Shown here: one piece after another, positions 46,452-54,330 of the stretch
Position numbering within the stretch: position 1 is the first letter of the stretch
How the letters are laid out: each line of letters begins with the position of its first letter
From: Actinacidiphila yeochonensis CN732
GTDB taxonomy: Bacteria; Actinomycetota; Actinomycetes; Streptomycetales; Streptomycetaceae
NCBI RefSeq assembly: GCF_000745345.1
Contig: NZ_JQNR01000003.1
Coordinates: 1,054,001-1,118,000, forward strand
DNA length: 64,000 bases
Direction: 5' to 3'
Notes under the pieces: model-generated
Databases searched by the model: none
What the model was told of the DNA's origin: nothing
What the model saw: only the letters and a program-made list of their open reading frames with translations
Translations under genes and position numbers: made by a program

Positions 46452-47309
46452 TCAGACGTCGTCGAAGATGTGGGGCGGGGGCACCGGGGAGGGGGTGGCG
46501 GTGGCGTCGGACACGACCGCGGCGCCCGCGGCGAAGTCGGCCAGCGCCGGTCCGTGCTCGACCCGGGCGGTGTGCGGGTCGGTGGCCACCAGGCGGGTGA
46601 GGTCGGCGACCGGAAGGGGCACGTCGGCCGCGACGAGGACGGTGTTGCCGAACCGCCGCCCGCGCAGCACCGCCGGGTCGGCGGCCACCGCGGCCTCCGC
46701 GAACGCGGCCCGGGCGGTGGCGACCTGACCGCGCAGGAAGGCCAGCGGCCCGCCGTCGGTGAGGTTGGCGGCGTACCAGCCGCCGGGGGCGAGCACCCGG
46801 CGGACGTCGGCGAGGTACTCGGCGGTCGTGAGGTGGGCCGGCGTGCGGGCGCCGGCGAAGACGTCGGCGATGACCAGGTCGGCCCAGCCGTCCGGGGCCT
46901 TGGCCAGGCCCTCGCGGGCGTCGGCGCCGCGCACCTTGATCCGCCAGGTCCGGTCCCAGGGCAGTTCGGCGCGGACGAAGTCGGTCAGCGCGGTGTCGAC
47001 CTCCACCACCTGCTGGGTGGAGCGGGGCCGGGTGTGGGCGGTGTACCGGGCCAGCGTCAGGGCGCCGCCGCCGAGGTGCAGGACCCGCAGCGGGCGCCCG
47101 GGCGGCGCGGCCAGGTCGATGACGTGGCCCAGCCGGCGCTGGTAGGGGAAGTCGAGCCGGCCCGGGTCGGCCAGGTCGACGTGGGACTGCGGTGCGCCGT
47201 CGACGAGCAGGGTCCAGCTCTGCGGGTGCTCCTGGTCCGGGCGCAGCTCGGCGAGGCCGCCGTCCACGGGGGTGGAGCGGAGGTCCGCGGAGCGGCGGTT
47301 GCGTGCCAT
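46452..47309 (-). CDS. Spermidine-synthase-like methyltransferase-fold protein
   Basis: The 285-residue cytoplasmic protein has the SpeE-like Rossmann fold. VLHLGGGALTLARYTAHTRP (about residue 78) is the nucleotide-binding loop and VVEVDTALTDFVRAELPWD the acidic strand; DLVIADVFAGARTPAHLTTAEY corresponds to the catalytic-loop region. Members of this actinobacterial subgroup lack clear polyamine-binding residues and most have no proven substrate. ATG 47309 begins MARNRRSADLRST; its ribosome site is weak (CGGAG very close). The frame upstream to 47348 is open but less likely coding. Confidence 0.82.
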   Translation of the reverse strand: MARNRRSADLRSTPVDGGLAELRPDQEHPQSWTLLVDGAPQSHVDLADPGRLDFPYQRRLGHVIDLAAPPGRPLRVLHLGGGALTLARYTAHTRPRSTQQVVEVDTALTDFVRAELPWDRTWRIKVRGADAREGLAKAPDGWADLVIADVFAGARTPAHLTTAEYLADVRRVLAPGGWYAANLTDGGPLAFLRGQVATARAAFAEAAVAADPAVLRGRRFGNTVLVAADVPLPVADLTRLVATDPHTARVEHGPALADFAAGAAVVSDATATPSPVPPPHIFDDV

Positions 47310-47447
47310 GCTCCGATTATCCGCCCGGAACTCCGGGCCATCGCCCACGCCTGGGGTCGGCTCGACCGGCGGACCGTCCGTCGGGCAGGACGGGCGTCGT
47401 CGGGCGGCACGGGCGTCGGCTGCCCGCGCGTCATGGCCCGTTCCGCG

Positions 47448-47524
47448 TCACACGGCCTTGCCCGCCTTCCCGTCACGCGTTCCGGTCCCGCGTTTCGGTC
47501 CCGCGTTCGTCATACGGCCTTGCC
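47448..47524 (-). repeat. Duplicated 3' end of the small unknown gene
   Basis: TCATACGGCCTTGCC (47510-47524), the complement of the last codons GKAV and stop of the neighbouring gene, recurs at 47448-47462 with one change. TTCCGGTCCCGCG-type repeats fill the space. Confidence 0.75.
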
Positions 47525-47938
47525 GGCTGCCGCGCTGCCCGCCTGCGGGAGCTGGGGCAGGGAGTGCGGCGGGGTGAAGCCGTCGGCCAGCCGGATGGTG
47601 CGGGCCGCGGCGCCGAGTGCGGCCCGCAGCACCTCCGGGTCCGTCACGGCCGTGTCGGTGTGCGGGGGCACCAGCCAGCCGCCCGGCCCCGGGTCCGCCT
47701 CCGCGCGGGAACAGCGGCTGCCGGGCAGGTCCCACAGCTCCGCCGTCCCCGGTGGCACCACGAACGCCAGGCTGTCGCACGCCCGGTCGTGGAAGACGGG
47801 TCCCACCCCGGTCGTCAGCCGCAGCAGATCGGCCGCCTCCAGCCCCTGGCGCGACGGTACGGTCACCACATCCCGCGCCGGGGCCGTCCCGGCATCGTGC
47901 CTGCGGTCCGAGGGACTGTCCTGTTCCACGGCTTCCAC
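47510..47938 (-). CDS. Small conserved protein of unknown function, weakly primase/polymerase-like
   Basis: The 142-residue product has no signal or membrane segment. FVVPPGTAELWDLPGSRC and GGWLVPPHTDTAVTDPEVLRAAL are its best conserved-looking parts and recall segments of actinobacterial proteins annotated as bifunctional primase/polymerase-like; no catalytic residues can be assigned. GTG 47938 is chosen because AAGGGAGG precedes it by 5 bases; GTG 47929 is an alternative. Its final codons are duplicated downstream. Confidence 0.65.
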   Translation of the reverse strand: MEAVEQDSPSDRRHDAGTAPARDVVTVPSRQGLEAADLLRLTTGVGPVFHDRACDSLAFVVPPGTAELWDLPGSRCSRAEADPGPGGWLVPPHTDTAVTDPEVLRAALGAAARTIRLADGFTPPHSLPQLPQAGSAAAGKAV

Positions 47939-48123
47939 GGCAACCTCCCTTCGAGGGCGCCGGACTCGACCGGCGCCATACCCAGGAGAACGGCACCTGC
48001 CGTGGCGACGGGACGGTGCTGCGGGGTGGCGATGCCTGGCGATTCCCGCTCCGCCGCCCCCGATCGGGGGTGGGAAGGCCGCCGGGGGTTCCCTGTGGAG
48101 CCCCGGGCCGGGACGGGCCGCGG

Positions 48124-48723
48124 CTACTCCAGGTGGCCGGTGTCGTTCCACCGTTCCAGCGCCGGCGCCCCGTACGCCCAGCCCAGCACCGAGAGCGACG
48201 CCGGGTTCAGCCGCAGCGCCGACGCGAACGCCGGGTCAAGACCGAGCCAGCGGGCGCCCAGGACGCGCAGGAAGTGGCCGTGCGCGAAGACCACCACGTC
48301 GCGCGGGGCCGACCGGGCCCAGGCCACGACCTGGTCCGCCCGGGCCGCGACCTCGGCCAGCGCCTCGCCGCCGGGCACGCCGTCCCGCCAGATGTGGAAG
48401 CCCGGACGCATCTCCTGGAGCTGCGCGGGGGTGAGGCCCTCGTAGTCGCCGTAGTCCCACTCGACCAGCGCGTCCCACTCCTTGGCGTGCGGGAAGCCGG
48501 CCAGCGCGGCGGTCTCGGAGGCCCGCGCCAGCGGCGAGGTGCGCACCTCGGCGCCGGCCAGGCCCTGCCACTCCGCGCCCGCCAGCCGCCCGCCGAGCAG
48601 TTCGGCGGTGCGCCGGCCCTCGGCGGTGAGCGGGATGTCGGTGAGGCCGGTGTGCTGCCCGGTCCGGGACCACTCGGTCTGGCCGTGCCGGACCAGCACG
48701 ACGCGCGACTCCGGCACTTGCAT
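48124..48723 (-). CDS. Histidine phosphatase family protein
   Basis: The 199-residue enzyme is of the phosphoglycerate-mutase-like histidine phosphatase superfamily. [19 protein letters not shown] carries the phospho-accepting His and Arg, [12 protein letters not shown] the second Arg, and [17 protein letters not shown] the second catalytic His. The lack of mutase-specific insertions favours a small phosphatase; the substrate is unknown. ATG 48723 starts [15 protein letters not shown]. The 286-base gap toward the TetR gene holds GGAGGCCGCCCGGA-type repeats only. Confidence 0.9.
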   Translation of the reverse strand: MQVPESRVVLVRHGQTEWSRTGQHTGLTDIPLTAEGRRTAELLGGRLAGAEWQGLAGAEVRTSPLARASETAALAGFPHAKEWDALVEWDYGDYEGLTPAQLQEMRPGFHIWRDGVPGGEALAEVAARADQVVAWARSAPRDVVVFAHGHFLRVLGARWLGLDPAFASALRLNPASLSVLGWAYGAPALERWNDTGHLE

Positions 48724-49009
48724 GGGGGTGGCCTCTTCCGGGCTCGACGTTCAGGTGCGGCGCGGACGCCCGCTGAGGGCGGGGCCGGGCCCCTCCCATC
48801 ATCGCCCACGCCGGCGTGCGCACCGCGCACGGGGCCGGTGCGAAGCCGCCCCGCGGCCGCCCGGAAGCCACTCGGAGGCCGCCCGGAGGCCACTCCGAGG
48901 CCGCCTCGGGACCGTCATCCGCACCCCGCCCGTCGGCCTTCGGCACCCCGCCGGGCCCTTGCCGTCCCCCGTGCCGGCGGCCCCCTGCGGCGCGCTCCGC
49001 CGCGGGTCG

Positions 49010-49879
49010 TCAGGCGGCGCCGCCCGCCCCTTCCGGGGTGGCGGAGGACGCGGAGGCCGCGGAGGCGCCCGGGTCGCCCGGGCCGGCCGGGCTGGCCTGG
49101 TTCGTCAGGGCGGCCGCGTCGAGGAGCCCGCCCAACAGGCGGTCGAGCCCCCACTCGTACTGCGCCTGGCCGTCGTCGTTCACGTGCAGGAGCTCCGGGG
49201 CGAGGGCCGTCAGCGCCGGGTAGCGCCCCGGCGGCAGCGCCGCCAGCCGGGCCCGCACCCGCGCGGCCTTCTCCTCCTCGCAGCCCCGGCTGCGGCGGAT
49301 GGTCCACAGCGCCGAGCCGACCGTGTACTGCATCAGCGCCATGTGCGCGCGGACGGCGGCCGGCGCGGACAGCCCGGTCTGTCGGAGGAGGGCGAGCATG
49401 CGGTCGATCAGCGCTATCGCGTCGTCGCCCCGCTGCGGGCGGCCGGCGAGCAGTTGCAGGGCCGAGGGGTGCTCGGTGAAGAGCCGGTGGACCCCGAGGC
49501 AGACCTCCCGCAGCTCGTGCCGCGGGGTCAGCACGCCGGCGGGCGGCAGCTCGACTCCGTCCATCAGCCGCTGGGCGACGGCGTCGCTGATCTCGTCCTT
49601 CCCCCGAAAGTGGGAGTAGACCGCCATCGTGGCCACGCCCAGCTCGTCGGCGAGCGCGCGCATCGTGAACGCCTCCGCACCCTCGCGATCGAGCAGAGCG
49701 GTGGCCGCCTGGAGGATACGATCCGGGTTGAGGGTGTTGCGGGGCGCGCGGCGGCGCGGTGAGCGGACCGGCTGGGACACGGGAGTCGGGGTCACGTCAG
49801 GGTCTTTGCTCTCGGGCGTCCGCCGTGCTCGCGGCGCTCTCGGTCGCGCTGCGTCCGCGGCGGTCGCGGTCGGGGCCAT
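49010..49879 (-). CDS. TetR-family transcriptional regulator
   Basis: The 289-residue repressor has a TetR HTH at about residues 48-95 (LNPDRILQAATALLDREGAEAF; GVATMAVYSHFRGKDEI) and a C-terminal domain of the TetR_C type that includes ELREVCLGVHRLFTEHPSALQLL. It is divergent from a PAP2 gene. A perfect 23-bp palindrome lies between them. ATG 49879 has a weak ribosome site; a GTG at 49795 (VTPTPVSQPV) closer to the HTH is a real alternative. The last 30 residues are Ala/Gly/Pro/Ser-rich. Confidence 0.87.
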   Translation of the reverse strand: MAPTATAADAARPRAPRARRTPESKDPDVTPTPVSQPVRSPRRRAPRNTLNPDRILQAATALLDREGAEAFTMRALADELGVATMAVYSHFRGKDEISDAVAQRLMDGVELPPAGVLTPRHELREVCLGVHRLFTEHPSALQLLAGRPQRGDDAIALIDRMLALLRQTGLSAPAAVRAHMALMQYTVGSALWTIRRSRGCEEEKAARVRARLAALPPGRYPALTALAPELLHVNDDGQAQYEWGLDRLLGGLLDAAALTNQASPAGPGDPGASAASASSATPEGAGGAA

Positions 49880-50055
49880 CGCTTCGTTCGGTCATGCCGT
49901 TCGTTGTGCTGATCCTCACGCACCGCGCGGCCCGGCAGGCAACCCTGCGGCGGCGGCCCACGTCCTCCCCGACGTGTCCGCACCACCACGGCGGAGCGGA
50001 CACCGAACCAGCGAACCACCCGGACCGCACGGAATGCGGGGCCGCGTGCGCGAGT

Positions 50056-50078
50056 TCTACCGTACGTCGTACGGTAGA
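50056..50078. promoter_or_regulatory. 23-bp perfect palindrome, probable TetR operator
   Basis: TCTACCGTACG (50056-50066), one central T, then its exact complement (50068-50078). It lies 70 bases before the PAP2 start and is flanked by another GTAC. TACCGTAC/GTACGGTA arms are typical of TetR operators. Confidence 0.8.
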
Positions 50079-50147
50079 GCGTACGCCAGACGACCATGAC
50101 CACCGCCCGGGCCCGCGGCCTTTCGGAGAACCTGGAGAGACGTCCGC

Positions 50148-51278
50148 ATGACGATCACCGCCACCGCGCCGCGCGCCGCGGCCTACCGCGGCCGGCTCCG
50201 CTGGTGGACCGAGCTTCCGCTCATCGCTGTGGTCTACGCGCTCTACTCCGGCGCCCGGCTGCTCGTCCGGGGCGACGTGCAGTCCGCGGTGCAGCACGGG
50301 GTGGACATCCTGCACTTCGAGCAGTGGGTGCATCTGGACCCGGAGCACTCGTTCAACCGGCTCTTCACCGACCACGCCTTCCTGGGCGTCCCGGCCGACT
50401 TCGCGTACGCGTCGCTGCACTACATCGTGACCCCGTCCGTCCTGGTGTGGTTGTGGCGCCGCCGCCCCACCCACTACCGGGTGGCCCGCACCTGGCTGAT
50501 GATCTCCACCCTGATCGGGCTGATCGGCTTCACCCTGCTGCCCACCGCGCCGCCCCGGCTGCTCACCGGCGGCCACGGCTTCATCGACACCATGGCGCAG
50601 TACGGCTCCTACGGCTGGTGGGGCGGCGACGCGAGCGCGCCGCGCGGCATGGGCCACCTCACCAACGAGTACGCGGCCATGCCCAGCCTGCACGTGGGCT
50701 GGTCGCTGTGGTGCGGGCTCATGCTCTTCCGCTTCGGCCGGCACCGCGCGGTGCGCGCCCTGGGCGTGCTGTACCCGCTGGTCACGGCGCTGGTCGTGAT
50801 GGGCACGGCGAACCACTACCTGCTGGACGCGTGCGCGGGCACGGCCGTCATGGGCCTCGGCTTCCTGCTGGCCCGGCCGGCGCTGCGGGTGGTCGACGCC
50901 GCCTACGCGCACCTCGGCTGGGCCCACCGGGCCTCCGCCGACTCGACCGGATCGGTCCGCGCGACCGGCGCGGTCGGCTCGGTCAAGGTGCCGGCCCCGT
51001 CCCCCGCCGGTGACAACGCGGGCCCCACCAGGCCGACGGCGGGAACCGCGGACAGCTCCTCCCCCCTTCTGAAGGTGCCCGCCCCGGCCTCCGCGCCCGA
51101 CGACGCGCCCACCGCCGACCCCACGCTCGCCTACCGGCTGGACGGCCTGGAAAGCCTGGACGACATCGAGGGCATCAACGGCATCGACGACCTGTCCGGC
51201 CTGGACGACGCCCCGGGCGGTCTGGCCGAACCGGTCGCCGCACCCGTGCCGGACAGCGAGCCCGCGCCGCACCGCTGA
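50148..51278 (+). CDS. PAP2-family membrane phosphatase/phosphotransferase
   Basis: The 376-residue integral membrane protein has about six membrane segments in its first 260 residues. PSLHVGWSLWCGLM near 182 (with catalytic His) and GTANHYLLDACAGTAV near 223 (with catalytic His) are the PAP2 motifs, in the arrangement of AUR1/inositol-phosphotransferase-like members. The last 110 residues are a soluble, Pro/Ala/Asp-rich tail with DDIEGINGIDDLSGLDD-like repeats. GGAGA lies about 8 bases before ATG 50148. Lipid or polyprenyl phosphate substrates are likely. Its TetR neighbour probably represses it. Confidence 0.88.
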   Translation: MTITATAPRAAAYRGRLRWWTELPLIAVVYALYSGARLLVRGDVQSAVQHGVDILHFEQWVHLDPEHSFNRLFTDHAFLGVPADFAYASLHYIVTPSVLVWLWRRRPTHYRVARTWLMISTLIGLIGFTLLPTAPPRLLTGGHGFIDTMAQYGSYGWWGGDASAPRGMGHLTNEYAAMPSLHVGWSLWCGLMLFRFGRHRAVRALGVLYPLVTALVVMGTANHYLLDACAGTAVMGLGFLLARPALRVVDAAYAHLGWAHRASADSTGSVRATGAVGSVKVPAPSPAGDNAGPTRPTAGTADSSSPLLKVPAPASAPDDAPTADPTLAYRLDGLESLDDIEGINGIDDLSGLDDAPGGLAEPVAAPVPDSEPAPHR

Positions 51279-51350
51279 ACCCCCCGCACCGCGGACCCCG
51301 CGCCGCACCGCAGACCCCGCGCCGCACCGCAGACCCCGCGCCGCACCGCT
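51258..51350 (+). repeat. 19-bp repeat copied from the end of the PAP2 gene
   Basis: The unit GACCCCGCGCCGCACCGCA stands at 51294-51312 and 51313-51331, with a third copy ending in T at 51332-51350 followed by GAACCCCC. The parent GAGCCCGCGCCGCACCGCT at 51258-51276 is the end of the PAP2 gene (EPAPHR, then TGA). The last copy restores the same stop context. Confidence 0.85.
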
Positions 51351-51445
51351 GAACCCCCGCGCTCCCGCCCGTCGTCCGCCGCGCGGCCGGCACGGGAGGC
51401 GCCCGCCGGGCCGCGTTGTCGTCGGCTGGTGCAAGACTCTTCCGG

Positions 51446-52615
51446 GTGAGCACTACGCACTCCCTGCCGGAGCGGCTGTCCGCTCTGCGCGGCCCCGACG
51501 TCGGCGCCCGCCCGATGGACGCGCGGGCGCTGGCGGCGCTGGCCGCCAACCCCGGCTGCCGGCGCCGCGCGCTGATGGACGCCGCCGGGGTGGACAAGGG
51601 CGCCGTGGCCGAGGCCCTGGGTTCGCCGGCCCGCTTCGGCCAGTCCCACTTCGCCTTCTCCCGCGGCCACGCCTTCGAGGCCAGGGTGAAGGCCGACGGC
51701 TACTCGGCGTTGCTGCGGCTGCTGGGCGCCGACGGCCGGGCGGCGGCACCGGAGCTGGGCGCGCCGGGCCCCAGGGGCCGCGTCGAACGCACCCGGCTGG
51801 CGCTCGCCGAGGCCGAACCGGGCGGCTGGACACTGCTGGACCACCCCCTCCTCGCCCTGGAGATCGCCGGGTCCACCGTCTACCTCGAACCTGACGCGGT
51901 CGCGGTGGCGCCGGACGGCACCTGGACGGTCGTGGAGATCAAGTCCTTCCCGATCCTGGACGGCGCCGCCGACGCGCAGAAGGTGGGGGCCGCGGCCCGG
52001 CAGTCGGCGGTGTACGCGCTGGCACTGGACACCGTGGCCGAGGGCCGCACCCGCCCCGAGATCGTGCTCGTCTGCCCCCGGGACTTCTCCAACCTGCCCA
52101 CCGCCGAACGGGTCGACATCCGCAAGCAGCTCGCCGTCACCCGCCGCCAGCTCGACCGGCTGACCCGGATCTCCGACATCGCCGACGCCCTGCCCGAGGG
52201 CACCACCTTCGACCTGCGCCCCGGCCCCGACGGGGTGACGGCCACCCGGCCGCGCGAGGAGCTGGCCGCCGCGGTGGAGTGTGTCCCGGCCGCGTACGCG
52301 CCCGAGTGCCTGTCCACCTGCGAGCTGGCCTTCCACTGCCGGGACCGGGCCCGGGCGGCGGGCCGGGTCGAGGCGCTGGGGCGCTCGCTGCGGGGCGAGT
52401 TGGGCGACCTGACCACCGTGGAGGCGGTCCTCGCCGCCGCGCACGGTTCGGCCGGGGAGCCGTCCGATCCGGCGGTGGCCGCCCTGCGCCGGGCCGCCGC
52501 GCTGCGCGGCGAGGCCCTGGCGGCGGCGGCCGGACCGCCGCCGTCCGCGCCGCTGGCGCCGCCCCGCGCGGCGGCGGAAGCCCTGGACGCGGACGCCCTC
52601 GGCGGCGCCCGATGA
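51446..52615 (+). CDS. Cas4/RecB-like PD-(D/E)XK nuclease with probable iron-sulfur cluster
   Basis: The 389-residue protein reads as a single-strand-processing exonuclease of the RecB/Cas4 group. RGHAFEARV near 73 gives the motif-I region, LEPDAVAVAPDG the catalytic Asp150, VVEIKSF the E-x-K pair (164-166), and RQSAVYALALD the RecB-type Q-x3-Y motif. Cys38 (NPGCRR) together with Cys288, Cys292 and Cys298 (C-x3-C-x5-C) reproduces the one-plus-three cysteine arrangement of the 4Fe-4S cluster in Cas4, AddB and Dna2. GTG 51446 is chosen; the ribosome site is poor and the message may be leaderless. It overlaps the next gene by 4 bases (ATGA). No cas1/cas2 or CRISPR repeats are nearby. Confidence 0.8.
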   Translation: MSTTHSLPERLSALRGPDVGARPMDARALAALAANPGCRRRALMDAAGVDKGAVAEALGSPARFGQSHFAFSRGHAFEARVKADGYSALLRLLGADGRAAAPELGAPGPRGRVERTRLALAEAEPGGWTLLDHPLLALEIAGSTVYLEPDAVAVAPDGTWTVVEIKSFPILDGAADAQKVGAAARQSAVYALALDTVAEGRTRPEIVLVCPRDFSNLPTAERVDIRKQLAVTRRQLDRLTRISDIADALPEGTTFDLRPGPDGVTATRPREELAAAVECVPAAYAPECLSTCELAFHCRDRARAAGRVEALGRSLRGELGDLTTVEAVLAAAHGSAGEPSDPAVAALRRAAALRGEALAAAAGPPPSAPLAPPRAAAEALDADALGGAR

Positions 52616-54330
52616 GCGTGATGCAGACCCTCGCCCGGGCCGAGGCGGTGGCCGCCGGGCGCGCGGTGCCGGCCGCCACCGTCCGGCACACGCGGCTGGG
52701 CGAGCGCCCCGTCGTCCTCGTCCCGCTCACCACAGCGGGCGAGGCGGGCGCGCCGCTGGGCGCGATGGTCGGCACCGACCGGGAGGCGCCCACCCTGCTG
52801 GTGGTGCCGCGACCGCTCGACCGGGAGCTGCGGTTCGGCTTCTTCGCCGACCTGGCCGACGCGCTGCTGCCGGTCGTGGAGTCCTACGCCGACGCCGTCG
52901 AGGTGGAGCCGGCCACCCGCAACCGCGAGGAGACCGAGGTCTGCGCCGACGCCCCGCAGATCGTGCTGCCCAACCCCGCGGCGCTGGAGTACGTCCGGCT
53001 GGTCGGCCGCTCCACCCGCTTCCTGCGCACCGCCGACGACCCGGACGCGCCGCACCCGGTGCCCGCGCCGGTGCCGCTGCTGGGGCGCTGGCTCACCCAC
53101 TACGCGGAGCGCTCCCGCACCCCGGGCAGCGCGCTGCTGCCGGCGTTGACCGACCTGCTCACCCGGCACTGGACGACCGGCCAGAGCGCGATGGAGGACC
53201 AGCACCTGGGCGCCCTGCTGGCCTGGATCGACCCGCCTCCGGGGCTGGACGGCCCCACCGCCGCGGCCCGCGCGCAGACCGGCCGCGGCCCGGACGGCCT
53301 GCTGCTGAGCCCGCCGGCCGGCCCGGCCACCGACCCGGTCTTCGACAACCGCGTCCTCGCCCCCGCCCTGACCCGCTACGACCGGGCCCGCGCGGCCGGC
53401 GACGGGCCCGCGGCGGCGGCCGCCGAGGAGCAGGTGCGGAAGTTGGTGGCCTCGCAGCTCCGCCCCGCCTGGGACGACGTGTGGCGCGGCCTCGACCTGC
53501 TGCGGACGCTGCCCGAGGGCGAGCACGTGGCCGAGCGGTGGAAGCGGGACCGCTGGTCCTTCACCGGCCACCGGGACCGGGTGCGGGCCGGCGAGCCCCC
53601 GCAGCCCCGGCGGGACGACGCCGTGACCGCCGCGCAGAAGCTCGCCGGGCGGGAGGCCGCGCAGGCCCGGCTGCTGGCGCAGGAGGCGCTGGACGACCCG
53701 CTGGCGATGGCCGCGCGACGGCTGGGCGGCGAGGCGTTCGCCGGCACGGTGACGGGTGTGGAGATGGCCTACTCCGACGGCCGCCGCCCGATGCCGCGTC
53801 CGCTGGTCACCCTCGCCACCGCCGACCTGCCGCAGGCGGAGCCGGGCGCGAAGGCGTACCGCGCGGTGCCGGGGCGCGGTCGGCGCAGAGCGCGGTGCTG
53901 GTCTCGGTCGTCCCCCTGGGCGCCGGGGAGGGAGACGATCCGGACGCCGCCGAGGCCCCCTGGTACGAGGACGGACGGGACGGCGGACCCGAGGGCGGGC
54001 CGGATGCTCTGGCCCCGGCCTGGTCCGTGACGGTCCAGCTGACCGGTGGCATGGGCAGTGGCCGCACGCCCAAGGAGGGCTCGGTGCCCGAGCCCGGCGC
54101 GGCGGTGGAGTTCACCCTCTTCGAGCACGAGCCGCGCGGCGGCCCGGCGCTGCCCGACGCCGAGGCGACGCCCTGGACGCACGGCGGGCCGCCCGGTGCC
54201 GCCGAGGCCCCCGCCGCCCTCGGCTCCCCGGCTCCCCGGCTCCCCCGGCTCCCCCGGCCACGTCGAACGCACCGAACGCACCGAACGCACCGACGACCCC
54301 GACCCCGTGACCCCGGAGGACTTCCTGTGA
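52612..54330 (+). CDS. Middle protein of the nuclease-helicase trio, unknown function, three apparent 1-base deletions
   Basis: The gene is coupled to the nuclease (ATGA) and, at 54327-54330, to the helicase (GTGA). The open frame from 52612 runs only to 54030, but the coding pattern moves frame near 53871-53874 (a GGGG where GGGGG restores VPGARSAQSAVLVSVVPLG). It moves again near 54221-54239, where two of four GGCTCCCCC units have only four Cs. Adding three bases gives about 573 residues ending TERTDDPDPVTPEDFL exactly at the helicase start. No motif is recognised; LEYVRLVGRSTRFL and QLRPAWDDVWRGLDLLRTLPEGE look well folded. It may be a scaffold or DNA-binding subunit. Confidence 0.75.

Noticed and set aside
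51446..52615. Cas4 of a CRISPR system
   Set aside because: No cas1, cas2, effector genes or repeat-spacer array in the window; the partner is an SF1 helicase.
54046..54330. Separate small gene ending at 54330
   Set aside because: Only its last 35 codons have coding character, and they continue the middle protein of the trio after a compensating frameshift.
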